This document shows positions 23,183-35,470 of a stretch of DNA of 64,000 nucleotides, piece by piece. How positions within the stretch are numbered: position 1 is the first letter of the stretch; each line of letters begins with the position of its first letter. Origin of the DNA: Carnegiea gigantea (lineage: Eukaryota > Streptophyta > Magnoliopsida > Caryophyllales > Cactaceae); the NCBI GenBank assembly GCA_029747015.1, contig JAKOGI010002288.1, forward strand, positions 59,537-123,536. The letters run 5' to 3'. Both the position numbers and the translations under genes were made by a program. The notes below the pieces were generated by a model. The model was not told the origin of the DNA, did no database searches, and was given only the letters and a program-made list of their open reading frames with translations.

Positions 23183-23534
23183 TGTTGTGATTTTTTGCAA
23201 GGTACAGTTGATTGCCATAGCACTTGAGGGTGTCATCCTTTGGGATGGGTTATTTAATTAGGTCACGGGCTATCTAATCCCAAAATAAATTAGAGTAAAT
23301 CACCCTAAACACCACTGACAATTAATTTTGGTAAATGAAACTAAGTCTGGCTCATATCTGGTTGCATTTTAGCAGTAATAGTAACAAATTTTAAGTCAAA
23401 GGAAATACAATAGAATAAAATGATATAAAATGTTGCATTGAACTTGTGAAGTAGAGTGAACAACCACTTGCATAACTACTCTAAAATGCTAAACTGAAGC
23501 AAAGTAAGCAAACTTAATTTGATTATGCTTGACA
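23183..23534 (-). repeat. 5' LTR fragment of element A
   Basis: It aligns with 16328-16680 (AATAGAATAAAATGATATAA and GATTATGCTTGAC are shared). The match stops at about 23534, leaving roughly 1.2 kb of this LTR missing. Confidence 0.8.
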
Positions 23535-24600
23535 TTTTTATATCTATTTTCAAACAAAATGTCTATATCTATACTCATACATATATTCATCGAGTATTAG
23601 AAATTAATAAGTTTATCTATATGGTTATACCAATATTATAGACCTTTTTAAGGTTATGATTTTATTCTAGTACAAATAAAGAATGCAAAACCGTAGACCA
23701 GCCATATTTTGCCATATATGCTTAATGACCAATTTTAAGTCACATAGATAAGGAATATATTCAAAGCTAAAAATTGTAGGTATAAATGTTTAACAAACAA
23801 AAAGGAGCTAATAGAAGTAAAAACATTAGGTTTTCTATCTAATCACTGTATTCAGCTTTACTACGAGTTTTGTCAAATGTATGCCCAAGTATAATTTTTT
23901 TGTCCACTGTGAGTAAATTGAATTCATTTTTTTAACCGGAAAAAAAAAAAAAATCTTGCCCATGCCTATATCCATATCTAGCCTCTAAAAATAATACTCG
24001 CATTCCTACTTATATCAATTTAGAATTTATTTTAACTACGTCCTAAGATTTCAAATAAGATAATTTTCTGGCTTCGGTTATCCTTCTACCCCTACTTGTT
24101 GCATTACTTTGCTCTACTGGCTCATTTAACTCTAAAAAATAGTACTCATTCATTTTGTGTTCTATTTGAAAATATGAAAACAAAAATAATAAGGCCAACA
24201 TCATTTAGTTGTTGGTCATTCAATCAACATAAAAATGCTCCTATTTGTGGTGTGATTCCAATAAGCTGTCTGGGCTAACCAAAAGTTAGGTTCAACTTAT
24301 GTAGGAGTGGTAAGATGCAGCTGCTTAGAAATTTTTTAACAAATGACAATAGATCCCAAAAATTACCATAAGTATTTTTCAATATGTTTTGCCCTCATAC
24401 ATGTTATATGTGAAAACTTCTAAAGAGGTTTCTTTCCTTTATTTCGAGGTAGTAATTTATTATTTTCAAAGTGCAAGGGACTGTTTTAATTGGCTTCAAT
24501 ATGTGCATTTTTTAATTTGCTTAACTCAGACATCTCTATTTGCATTTTGAGTAAATGCTAAGCACAAATGAACAAAATGCTTAAAAGAGATACCCTAATA
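23535..24600. other. Non-coding A/T-rich stretch
   Basis: No coding sequence or element boundary is supported. An A13 run lies near 23941-23953. The only ORF (24096-24278) is short and unrecognised. Confidence 0.45.
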
Positions 24601-26122
24601 TGGGCTTGCTTATGTGTCTACTCTGGGAGTTTGAGTCGAAACCCGAGGGATGCTTTGTTGTTTGGGCCCTAAACCATTTTTTGGAATGGGTTTGTCAAGA
24701 ACCAAGTCTAAGCTCACTACACATAATGCTCGGATGAAAGGACACCAGGGATGGAGTGGTGTATGCATGCATGACATGCTTAAAAATCCAAAAAGAAAGG
24801 AATAAGCAGAGCAAGGAAGCTACCTAAGTAATCAAATTTAGCAACATGATATCTAGGGGTTGATGCACTTTTACACGAAGTTACTAAGGTGCACATATTG
24901 CGTCATTGTGTTGTGTAGGGCGAAAATGGGAGTTAGGGGTGTATTCATAGATTAGGTGTTGTTCAGTGTGTGTTTCGCTTGTACATGTCATGTTGTGGTC
25001 TTATGTAGGGTGAAAAGTGAGAGTTGAGAGGAACTTATGAACTAAGTGTCTCTTAAGTGTGTGTTTTCCTTGTATATAAGTTAGTTGTTAGGCTATTGGA
25101 GTGAGATTGTAACATCCAGATATAGTCAAATATGAGTGAGGCTTAAAGGATTTGACATGACTGCATATACCAAAGGTGCATTATCCTTTTCATACATCCT
25201 ACACGTAAGAACTCTGTAGTTAAATGTGCTAGTTGTAGATAACCCTTAAGATGGATGATGTCATGGGAAGTTTTCTTATGTGGAGTGTGAGTGAGGATAA
25301 AATATGATGGAACGACTCATGGCAATTTGTATGGCTAGTCGTCAATCATTGAAGTGGTTCCTATTAGCTATCTATAGCTTGGGATCAAGCCAAGGCATAA
25401 AAATGGTGTCGAAGACTGCTCGTGATGATAAGCTGCAGTAATTGACAGGAGAATCATAGGTAATCACCTTAGTGGGCAAAGATCTAAATTTGGACTACTG
25501 ATCATAAGGGCACATAAATATGTCAATAAGAGAGAGACAACAAGGATGTCACGATCTCAAGTAGTGGAGAATGTAGCACTTATTCCTACAAGTGAACTCT
25601 AAATAATTTAATACGACTACTTTTATCACCAAATGTCCTGTTCATGGAGCCTATAATGAACTTTACAATGTGCTTCTTTTGGATCACTATTATGATAAGT
25701 GACCTCCTATAAAGGTTTCTTAGGTGACATATAAGTGTGGATAAAGCACATTAGAAAATCTCAGGTGATTTGTGGGGTCAGTCATCGATCCTTGAAACCA
25801 TTCTTTGTAACCATCCGCAACTCAGGAGAGGGTCAGGGTTTTATAGAGATAGTTGATAGAGATGTGCACATAATTTTCATTTACTTTGCCTTATATATGA
25901 TCATGTTTTGAAAAATAAAAAATGATTTTCCCTTAGCACCTTTTTTGGAAGATTTTATGACATATCTTTTGTAACCCTCATGAAATTGTATTCATCTAAT
26001 TGAGGAAATTATGAGATTTAAAGGGTTTGTTTTATATGCTAAATGCAACCCTAATTCTTGTGACAGTAAGTTGCTTTCACTTTTCTTTTCTTTTGCTCAA
26101 ATATAAGCAAAACTTTAGGTGT
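24600..26122 (+). mobile_element. Degenerate LTR-retrotransposon 3' sequence
   Basis: AAGTAGTGGAGAATGTAGCAC at 25560-25580 looks like the polypurine tract and LTR start of a Del/Tekay-type gypsy element, and TGTAACATCC near 25109 is a second LTR-like start. The last part, near 26030-26120, resembles 42800-42910 (TATATGCTAAATGCAACC against CATATACTAAATGCAACC). It ends in a purine tract, so it is the 3' end of an Athila-type internal region. It is probably a mosaic of fragments with uncertain borders. Confidence 0.45.
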
Positions 26123-26124
26123 GA
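26108..26124 (+). other. Polypurine tract before the left Athila LTR
   Basis: AAGCAAAACTTTAGGTGTGATGG follows the AAGCAAAxTTTAxGTGTGG pattern of plant Athila/Tat PPTs. It lies just upstream of the LTR at 26123. A PPT here is unexpected for a 5' LTR. Confidence 0.6.
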
Positions 26125-27723
26125 TGGTATCTGTTAGTTTAGAAATGACATAATTTCCATGCTATCTTTTACCAAGTAATTTTTGCTCAAAATGACATAC
26201 TTAACATTTTTACTTGTTCTATTTACATTTACAGGTAATAAGTCAAATCAACCAAGTAGTGAAACTTGGGTCAGAGTGGCGCAAAAAGTCGAGAGATTAA
26301 GCTTTGGACATTAAAGTTAACCAACACAGCCTGCGCCGTCCTCATGTCAACCCCTTGTTTGGTTCCCAATAGATACAATTTTGGTACCTGTAATGATTGA
26401 TTTTAGCTCCTAAGTAAATCTATCTGAGAGAGCTTATGTGTATTTTGTGCACTTATCGATATCAACACAATAAGTGTCAATCTTTGTCATCTGGTGCTAA
26501 ATTCGAGGCCCAATTAGGAAGAGGTAAGGAGAAATCAAGGAAGTTTCTATTCCACATAAGACTATGCCACCATACCCAACTCATCGTGCCAAATTAGAAA
26601 TTATAGAAAATGGAGGTAGAGATTTATCACGGGATGCCTTTGTCACGTGGCGCACCCATACCAAGCTAGATTTCAACCAAAAAAAAAAAAAAAGGTTCAG
26701 GGAGACTGAACTTCAGCACGATCAGGCCATGCCATGTGGCACGACCATGCCATGTGGCACGACCGTGCCATGGTCATGTATGCTTTGTATTTAAATTAAC
26801 TGTAGGCTAATCATTTTCAACAATTTTAGGGTTTTAGCTTCTTTTAGCAAGTTTTCTCTTTTAAACACTCTCTTGTAGGCTTATTATTCAAGTAATGAAA
26901 AGTTCAATCTTTTGCTTTGATTTTGCTTGCTTTTGATTGCTCTTCTTTTATTATTGCTTAATATCACTTCCTTTCTCCTAAATCAATCGTAATCCTATGT
27001 TTTTAATCATCAAAATCTCCCCCGAAAATTAATGAGTCTCGATGAAGGGGGTGTGAGACGATTAAGGACTCACCTTTAGTGGTTTTCAGTCTCTAATCCA
27101 CTTCTCAGAATCACAATCATGCCCTTTTTCTACTTAATTCAATCTGTCTCTTCCCAAACTCTTCTCTAATTTCTACAAGTCCTCACTAGAAACTCCCCAT
27201 CAGAAAGTGATTGATATAAGTTAGTTGTTGCAATTGGGAGTAATTAGCGAAAAAAAATTTCTACGCAAGTATTATCTTTTGGAGTTAATAGATTTATGGG
27301 TATTTTTCTCTCACCTTTCCTTTTATTGCTTTGATTAGAACAACTAGTTTTAGGATTGTGTTTTTATTTCATAGTGATCATGTTTAAAGACAAACTATGG
27401 GATGTTGTTGAGTCCTTGTCGAGCCTACTGATCACCCGGTGTGTTTTATGTGTTATTTGCAACTTGTTTGATTTTGTGTGGTAGATTACTGGATTTTCTT
27501 GCTTAAGAGCATAATAACTTAGTAGTTAGTAGTTGTGGTTTAATTTCAATAATTTGTGTTCTTTGAGATCGTCATCAATGGTTAGCTTACTTTTAGCAGA
27601 CATTAGGTATGGTTAGTTTTATTCCATTCATCACCATCTTTAATAGCAATCTAATGAACAATTGGTGTGAATTGCCTCTGTCCTTGAGGACGATATTCTT
27701 TTCCCCACAAAAACTACCAGCAC
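26123..27723 (+). repeat. 5' LTR of Athila-like element C (about 1.6 kb)
   Basis: It matches 42912-44770 over most of its length. Shared landmarks are AGAAATTATAGAAAATGG, TTTAGCTTCTTTTAG, CATTTAGTAATGAAAAGTT-like text and GAGGACGATATTCTTTTCC near the end. It ends a few bases before the PBS. It includes an 18-bp unit GCCATGTGGCACGACCRT twice at 26731-26766. Divergence between the LTR copies is high. The left boundary is uncertain by about 10 bp. Confidence 0.8.
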
Positions 27724-27728
27724 AATTT

Positions 27729-27745
27729 TGGCAACATTGCTGGGA
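27729..27745 (+). other. Primer-binding site of element C
   Basis: TGGCAACATTGCTGGGA is a decayed form of TGGCGCCGTTGCCGGGGA, the Athila/Tat primer-binding type. It lies directly inside the 5' LTR. Confidence 0.8.
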
Positions 27746-28059
27746 ATGAAGATATTTGTATAATTGTCACTTGATCATTTGTAAATAGTTAGGTCTTACT
27801 TGTTGTTAAGTGGAAAAAATGCCCAAAAATCAAAAAATTTAAAAATAACAAAAATGGTGAATGTGTATGTGGACTAAGTCACCTAGGTATGGGAAGATTA
27901 ATCTAATTTGAAATTTTCAATCCCCATATCTAGGTTGATCAAGCCCTCACATTGGATTTGGGCCAATGATGAGTAGAGAAGAGGCACAACCTCCTCCTCT
28001 CCTGACGAGTCTAAACCAAATCTTTTAGCCTCTGAGACCCACAAATCCATCATATTATA

Positions 28060-29230
28060 GACTTCTAAAACTCGAAGAAGATGTACAATTTGAAGTTAGA
28101 GCACAATATACTACCATGCTTCCCAAATTCATTGGTGAAGGAGATGTCTACTTGTTTGAGTGAATTTGAGGAAGTATACTCTATGATTCCTTACCATAAT
28201 TTACAACAAGATATGTGAGGTTGTGTTTCATCCTCTTTTTCTTTGGAAGATCTTTCCAAGAAGTGGATGCAAAGCCTTCTCACAAATTCTATCTCTACAT
28301 GAGGTAGGTTTGTTCGAGTATTTTTAAGGGAAATATTTCCCAAATGGCAAAATGGTTAAGCTTGGGAATGAGATCAATCATTTTGTGCAACTAGACAAAC
28401 ATTCATTTTTGAAGTGTTTAAAAATGTTTAAATACTTATTGGCTTAATGTCCCTACCATTGCCTTGAGCAATGATGCATGTGTTGAATCATCTATGAGGG
28501 ACATGACCAGTCTACTCAGAACATGGTTCAATCCATGTGTTAATGGGAATTTCTTAGCAATAGTGAAATTAAGACTTCCTTGAGGACCTAGATAAAAGAA
28601 CTTTGTGATGGGACACTACGCAAGATGAAATTCTAAGTGCTAGGATCAATAGCTACATGAGGGAAACTAAAGTATGCACTCTCAGATATCAACTTGTTTA
28701 TTAGATTTGGCACTTTAGAAAGTATGCTCATGGGGTTAGTCCTTTTGTAACCCCCTAGAAGTACTCCTCCTTCCCAATTGGTCATATGGTCTCAATGTCA
28801 AGCTTATGACCATAACTTGGGTGCTTGTTACCCTTTCACTCAATAATTAGGCATAGGCCAAAAGTAAGTGCAAGTCAATGCGGCCTTTTAAAGGCCTAAA
28901 TTTGATCCCCTACTCTTCCATTTTTAACTAAAGCTATTTTGAGCACCCCTAGTTGTCATGGACTGGCCCTAATGATAAGGTGGTGGTAAGGAAACACCAC
29001 CTTTTCTTATTATCAAAGGCTACCATATCAAGGGGGTATATAATGCACCTAGAAGGCCTCCCCAACTGGGTGTCACTCAATCATATCTCCCTCCTAGTTA
29101 TAATGAAATGGACAAAATGACTAACAGAATGAATGATATGAAGAGAATGCTGAGAAAGATGAAAGAGCCTAATAAGAGGAAGATGAGACTGTGAGTTAAC
29201 AATTTGCTCAACTTACCTTGTCAGATAAAG
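28060..29230 (+). pseudogene. gag of element C
   Basis: Translated across shifts, this region gives LPKFIGEGDVYLF, SEFEEVYSM, a WMQSLLTNSIST-like piece, FVRVFLREIFPKWQ-like text, and LGNEINHFVQLDKHSF. This is the order of the Athila-type retrotransposon gag domain. The frame changes repeatedly and at least ten stops occur, so no continuous ORF remains. It lies between the PBS and the protease. Confidence 0.7.
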
Positions 29231-29777
29231 AGAGAAAGACTTTCTCTGATCGACCTGAAGAAACCCCAAAAGGGGATCTTCTTCTTCTTCTTTTAACGCT
29301 CATGATATGAGGAAAATTAATGACATAATTGGTCTTAGTTAGGAAGGAAGGTTGATAAACATGTTGGTAAAAATGATTTAAATGTGTCTCCTCCCTAATT
29401 TTCTACTTCTCCCTCTTCCTAAGAATGTGTTTCCCAAGATGTCTCATCTTCTTCATCTAATCCCTATCTTTTAAAGGATGTGGAAGAACCTAGCTAAAGA
29501 AGATAAGTCTCCAATGATTGTTGACTCCACACCCTCTAAGGCCACCCCTACTTCTTCTCTAATAGCTTTTAAACTCATTCCCTCTTTTCTTAATTGATTA
29601 AGGGGAAGAAGATCTAATCCCACGTTCACATGGTAAAGGAAACTTTTTTCCAAATCAAGATCAATATTCCCTACTCCATGTTATTCAACAAATGCCCCTT
29701 ATGATTGTTTTCTTAAAGAATTGTGCACTACCACATAGGCCACTAATGTACCCGAGAGAGTCTTTTTAGGCTTTAAT

Positions 29778-30173
29778 ATGAGTTTAATCTTTTCTAATCA
29801 AGTATTTATCACATACAAGGACCCGGGATCCGCTACCATTTCAATTGTTATTGATAATTACACCATATATAGGGCCATACTTGACCTTTGTGCTATTGTA
29901 AATCTCTTACCATTCACAGTGTATGAAAGATTGAGGTTAGGGGAGCTTAAGCCTACTAAACTGGTCCTTCAATTGGCTGACCATTCCAGTAGGCTACCTA
30001 AAGGAATGGTAAATGATGTGTCAATTAAGGTAGGGGAGTTCATATTTCCAATTAGTTTTGTTGTGCTTGAGACCAAGGTTGTTGTTTGTCCTGAAAATGA
30101 AATTCTAGTCATTCTAGGCTACGTGTTCCTTATAATATTTAACGCTCTTATTAATTTTAGGGATGGGAAATGA
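29778..30173 (+). pseudogene. Aspartic protease of element C
   Basis: A 131-codon frame reads YKDPGSATISIVI, then ILDLCAIVNLLPFTVYERL, GELKPTKLVLQLADHS and KGMVNDVSIKVGEF, then NALINFRDG. It is the Athila-type retropepsin. The expected active site Asp-Leu-Gly-Ala reads Asp-Leu-Cys-Ala: the Asp is kept and the Gly is lost. It is followed by a linker (30287-30499) and RT. Confidence 0.88.
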
Positions 30174-30495
30174 AGTTAACTTTTGAGAATATGAAAATAG
30201 AATTAAATATGTTTAATCTACAAAAGGAACCCATGGGATTTGATGATGTCAAGCACTCTACCCTTAATTAGGTAGGTGACTTTTGCTTGGAAGAAATAGA
30301 CTTTGATCGCGATATGGAATTGATGTCATCTGTGTATAAGTTATTTTGCATGGAATATGAGCTCGAATATGGGACATTTGTATTTGATGATCAATGTGAT
30401 GACTTGTTGCATGCATCTATTCTTGCATCTATCTCCTTTTTACCCTATGCATCGCATGGGGTACTTCTCAGTGTGCCCTTATCCTTATTGCTTGA

Positions 30496-31960
30496 ATGAA
30501 GCCTCTTCCCAATACCCTTAAATATGCTTTTTTAGGTCCTCATGAAAATTTTTTCGTGATAGTGACTAATGATTTAGACTTGAACCAAGACAACCAGGTG
30601 CTTGAATTGCTTGGGGAAAACAAAGAGGCTTTAGAGTGGACTTTAGGAGACATTAAAGGCATTATTCCACTATTGTACAATATAGAATCCATATTGAGGA
30701 AAATGCCAAACCTTATCAATCCATTCAAAAAAGGTTGAACTGTACATTACAAGAGTGATGAAGATTAAGTTTCTTAAGTAGTTGCATCATGATGTTATTT
30801 ACCTTATTTCGAGTAGTGAGTGTGGCAACTGGATGAATTTTGTCCAAGTCATTCCTGAGAAGACCAATATTATCGTGATTAAAAACAACAAAGATGAACT
30901 CATTCCCACAAAAATCAAATGTTAGAGATATTAGTCATTTAGTTTTTTTAATTGTTTTCTTGATGGACATTCCGATCTTAACCAAGTCCAATTGCCCCTA
31001 AAATTAGGAGAAGACCACATTCACTTGCCCTTTTGGCACGTATGCCTTTAGGAAGATGTTCTTCATTCTTTGTGATGCCGTCACCACCTTTCAAAGTGTA
31101 TGATTCCCATATTTTTCGATTTAGTTGAGGAATATCTAGAGATTTTCATGGATGATTTCTCTGTTTACTGTGAATCTTTTAATGATAGCTTGGCTAATTT
31201 GTGGAAGATAATTAAAAGGTGCCTGGATAAGCATTTGACTTTAAATTAGGAAAATATCATTTGATGGTTAAAAGGAGAATTGTTTTGGGTCAAATCATCT
31301 CTCATGAGGGAATAGAGGTAGACAAGGCAAAGTGGATTTAATTACAACCCTCCCTCTCCCCACTTATGTGAAGGGCATATGTTCCTATCTCGGACAAGTC
31401 AGTTTCCAAGGTAGATTTCTTGGGGACTTGAGCAAGATGGCTAAGCCCTTGTCTTCACTCCCTACTAAGGACATGGCATTTCACTTCTCTAAGGAAAGTG
31501 AATTAGAATTTACAAATCTTAAGGAGGTGTTGCCCACTGCTTCCATCTTACATCCTCTCATTTAGAGAGAACCATAAAAACTTGTATGTGATGTATGTGA
31601 TTACACAGTTATGGGAGTTTTAGTCAAAGAATTGATAAAAACCCTCACGTAATTTACTATGCTAGTCATTCATTGAACGAAGCTTGAGTAAATTACATTG
31701 TGAATGAGAAGGAGTTCTTAGTGGTTGTTTTTGAATTTAAAACTTTAGAACCAACATAATGGTGTCATGTGATACTTTTCACTGACCATGCTGCTTTGAA
31801 GCATGTCTTTGATAAAAACGATGCCAAACCTTGACTCATTTGATGAATCATACTACTCTACAAGTTCGACTATGAAATTAAAGATGGGAGGAGTCAAAAA
31901 TCTCATAGCTGGTTATCTACCTAGGGTTGTGAATCATGATACTTATGAGTCTTCTCAAGT
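30496..31960 (+). pseudogene. RT and RNase H of element C, internally deleted
   Basis: It begins MKPLPNTLKYAFLGPHE and continues EALEWTLGDIKGI, the normal Athila RT entry. VIPEKTNIIVIKNNKDELIPTKIK follows at about 30850-30920. Most of the fingers and palm are then missing, and the frame resumes with the catalytic box IFMDDFSVYCESF near 31140-31180, both aspartates kept. RNase H-like text (VCDVCDYTVMGVLVKE, HYASHSLNEA-like) runs to about 31960 with many stops. The deletion removes several hundred bases relative to a complete RT. Confidence 0.85.
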
Positions 31961-32169
31961 GCTTTTCTGATGAACAGTTGTTTGAGGCTCCTATAGAGTC
32001 ATGATATGCCGACATTATCAATTACTAGTCACGAGTGAATTGCCAAAAGAATTGATTAAACATGATAGAGCATACTTCCTTGCATTGGTTAAATTTTTCA
32101 TGTGAGATGACCCCTATTCATTCCAATATTGCCCATACCAAATTAGAAGGAGGGTGTGCTTGATGACCA

Positions 32170-32880
32170 AAATGCTAAATATCATATCATTTTATCACGA
32201 TGATACATGTGGGGGCATTTCAGTGTGAGAAAGACCATCGTAAAGATTGCCCAATGTGGTTTTTGTTGGCTGGCCTTATTTAAGGATGCCTATGAGTGTT
32301 GTGTGAGATGCACTTGCTGCCAACAAATGGGTATACTTACTAAGACAAATATATTGCCCCTTAATTCTATAATTGTTGTCTATATCTTTGAAGTTTAGCA
32401 GATAGACTTTATAGACCATTTCTGAATTTGATCAAGAACGAGTACGTCCTCCTTTGTATGGACTACATGTCCAAGTCGGGGTCGAGGCCATCTCCACGAG
32501 AACTAATGAGACCAAAGTGGTCATTAGATTTCTAATGGATAACATGTTTGCCCGATATAGGATGCAACATGCTATCATTAGTTAACAGGGAATCCATTTT
32601 AATAATAGGTATTTTGATGCCTTGTTGAGGAGGCACTCCATAATTCCCCGACTTTCTATCCTTTATCATCCACAAACAAGTGCTCAAGTAGAAGTGTCTA
32701 ATAGGAAAGTAATGTAAATCATATAAAAGACTGAGTCCAAGAGATGATTATGTGGACAAGTTAGTGGATGTATTGTAGGCTTATAGGAAAATTTTTAGAA
32801 TCCTCTTGGCATGCCCCTTTATAGGGTGGTGTATAGCCAACCATGTCACTTTCCCACTAACCTCAAACATCAAGCTTATG
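32170..32880 (+). pseudogene. Integrase of element C
   Basis: The frame at 32207-32398 reads HFSVRKTIVKIAQCGFCWLALFKDAYECCVRCTCCQ, an HHCC zinc finger typical of gypsy integrases. Further on, a core is visible in shifting frames: a WTTCPSRGRG-like WMDYVSKWVEA equivalent, and a YHPQTSAQVEVSNRKV-like stretch near 32665-32710 with the Glu region. Stops are frequent and the protein cannot be made. Confidence 0.75.
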
Positions 32881-32889
32881 GGCTATTAG

Positions 32890-34190
32890 GACCCTTAACT
32901 TTGATTTGAGTGTTGTTGGAGAAGAAATGAGGATCAGTTTGAATAAGTAGAGGAAATTAGGGGAGAAGCCTATGATAACACCCAGTTGAGCAACGAGAGA
33001 ACCAAAGGACTTCAAAATAGGCGCATTAATAGATAAGAGTTCTCTCATGGACAAAATGTTCTCCTCTATAATTCTAGACTTCACCTATTTTCAAAAAACT
33101 TTAGGTTTAGATGGACCGGTTGCTTTATTGTTGTTAATGTGCTTCTACGTAATGCCATTGAAATTAAGGGTCCTACAAAGACCAAACACTGAAAGTGAGC
33201 GAGCATATATTAAAGCACTTTCTAGAGATACCCGGTGAAGGGGATGTTTAGTATCTTGCTTCATGAGCCTCCCTAAGCATAACATTTGGAAGTCCTACCA
33301 TCTTGTATATATGTGAATATGTGTGAGGTAGGAGTTTTGAAAAAAAATAATAAAAAAGAGAGAAATTTTGACACAAAAGAAAAAATGAAAAATTAAAAAA
33401 CTGAGTGAGTGAGAAGTTTGAATGACTCATTGAAACAAAAAGAGAGGAAGGAAAAAAAAAAGAAAAAAATAATTGAGACAGAGAGAAGAAAAACTGAAGC
33501 ATTGAAAGTCATATTAGGGTTGCCTGGATCGTGCCAAGGGGTGGCACGACCCTTCCAAATTCCTAATCAAGAAAAGGAAGGTAAGAAGACTTGAGCATAA
33601 AATTGGCATAGGATGGTCTACCTTGAGGCATGACCTATGCTACTTTATTTAAACTAAACTTCAGAAAAATGACAAGAGGTGGTCGGGCCATGTGGCATTA
33701 TCATGCCACCCCCAAATTTTTAAACCTGTATCTAGAGATCTGGTATGAGGTTGCCCATACCACATGGTAAGCTCTGTCATGTGGCAAGTCTGTGTCAAAC
33801 TCAAATTCTGTAAAAAAAGGAGTCGAGCCCTTCTTCTTCCTCATTTCTTCATTTTTCATCTCCTCTTCTCCTACCATTTGAAAATTAACCCCTAACTCCT
33901 CACCCCTCTCCACTCAAATCTTCCATGAATTCCTTAAATTTCCCTTCAAATTCTTCAAATTTCATTACTAATCTTCTCCATAAAAAGTTCACTCATTTTC
34001 ACCCAATTGCTTTGACCTCTGACCCACTTTCTATCTCTAAAACCCAACGACCATTTTTGAGGTTTATGGTGGTAGTGAAGAAAGCTCCATTCTATTCCTA
34101 AATTCATCACTTATTGAAGCTTTTGAGCCCTACATTGACATCATTTGGGAACAAGGAACAAGCTTCCACTATTTCACCTCCTCAAATTCA
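32890..34190 (+). other. Spacer between integrase and third ORF of element C
   Basis: No gene is supported. Poly-purine sequence (33336-33500) is followed by several copies of the GTGGCACGA and CATGTGGCA words (33530-33790) that also occur in the element's LTR. It may be the leader of the downstream third ORF. The minus-strand ORFs here are shadows. Confidence 0.5.
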
Positions 34191-34197
34191 GTAACTA

Positions 34198-35470
34198 TGG
34201 GCAAGAAACATGTGGATGAAACATCCAACAAGCCTTCTAACAGAAATAATTCCTATAAAGATTTCACTTCTTCCAATCTTACTCCTAAGAGGAGTTGAGG
34301 TAACTTGATTGTCATTTATTGTTGCTCCCACTGAGCAAAAGAGGTTTACAATTTGAGAATGAGGAACAAAGGCAAGATTTTTGAGATATTAACCTCCAGG
34401 CTTATTTGTGAACCTAATATTAGCATAAGAATACTTTGAGGATTTTGGGGTTGTCGGATGATGATGTGTACTGGCTTAGAAATTTAGGATGGTTTTAACC
34501 TGTTAATTTGAAATACAAGATGTATAATCGAGTTGTGGCTGAATTTTTGAGTTCCTCACGTACTGATTGGAGTGGGCATTACAAGAGGAAGGATATTTTA
34601 ATTAATTTTGAATGTTAATTGGTGATATCAAAATAAGCTTAGTGGATTTTAATGAGGCTCTCGGACTTCCCGTGCATGGTAATGGGTATAGGGATGTGCC
34701 AGGCACTTGGAACCCCTATCCCTCTTGGCTCAGTGTCATTTGTGCAAAGAGAAACATCTACCATAATAAATGGGATAGACCTCAAATTTTTAACTCTTGG
34801 CAAGCCAAAGCAACCGACATTTGCAACATTTATATTTGCGACCCCTAATACGTCGTGGTGAATATGGCATTTAGGCGTCAAGATAGTTAAAATGTGTGTC
34901 AGAAGGCTGAATGATTTATTATATGGTGTGCTTAAGTAACAAGTGTGTAGATATGGGTGCGTTTGTCCTCTGCCACCTAGTTCAAGTTGTAAAGACTATC
35001 TATAAGAATGTGATAGGTGTGTGTTGTAGCCAAGAGTCTAAACTTGGAAAGCAAATTCAACACTTTGGAGGCCTTGTTTTTTTGGAGGGAGTTCGGATAT
35101 AGCCACTGTGGGGAACATGACTATTATTGACACCAAGGATGACACCTATAAATACCCCCACCATAAGAAAACCCTTTTTACTTTTCCTATTGTTGGGGCA
35201 ACACTTACAAATAAGTTAAATTTATCTTGTGATGGTATAGTGCATGGAGAAGCCGATGAGAAGATGCCCCAAGCGGTGGATGAGGGTGATGTGGGTGAAG
35301 ATGTGAATGAGGATGATGAGGGCCATGATGTTGGTGGAAAGAAAGGGCATGATCAAGATGAACCACAACAACCATCACCCTCATTTGACATGGGTGGTTC
35401 CTGCTCTTTGGTCCAAAGTGAACCCCACATGATGAGGTGTTCCTCCAATCTTTTGCTAACCTATTAATTA
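34198..35470 (+). pseudogene. Third ORF of element C (env-like position)
   Basis: A plausible start at 34198 reads MGKKHVDETSNKPSNRNN. Broken frames follow with FEILTSRLICEPNI, a VAEFLSSS-like segment, and at 34612-34848 IKISLVDFNEALGLPVHGNGY, which resembles the conserved part of the Athila third ORF. The frame at 35108-35467 ends in an acidic stretch rich in Asp, Glu and Gly. In Athila elements this ORF sits where env lies in retroviruses, but no signal peptide or membrane segment is evident here and the role is unknown. Several stops and frameshifts are present. Confidence 0.6.

Larger units (their letters stand above)
16328..23534 (-). mobile_element. Athila/Tat-type LTR retrotransposon A without pol
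   Basis: The 350 bp right of 23183 align with the 350 bp right of 16328, giving two LTR copies in one orientation. The minus-strand PBS at 23161-23176 and a purine tract at 17864-17882 fix the strand. No gag, RT or integrase match is visible in the internal 5.3 kb, which also holds a hAT and two SINEs. A minus-strand remnant at 21697-21467 resembles the reading frame in element B. The 5' LTR stops at about 23534 after only 350 bp, so the element is truncated on that side. It is either a deletion derivative or a non-autonomous family. Confidence 0.82.

Noticed and set aside
24240..24320. Possible tRNA or small RNA gene near 24.25 kb
   Set aside because: No A and B box pair or cloverleaf could be drawn.
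34639..34881. Antisense and alternative-frame ORFs over the third ORF of element C
   Set aside because: The same segment carries the Athila third-ORF text in the 34612-34848 frame; the others are shadows.
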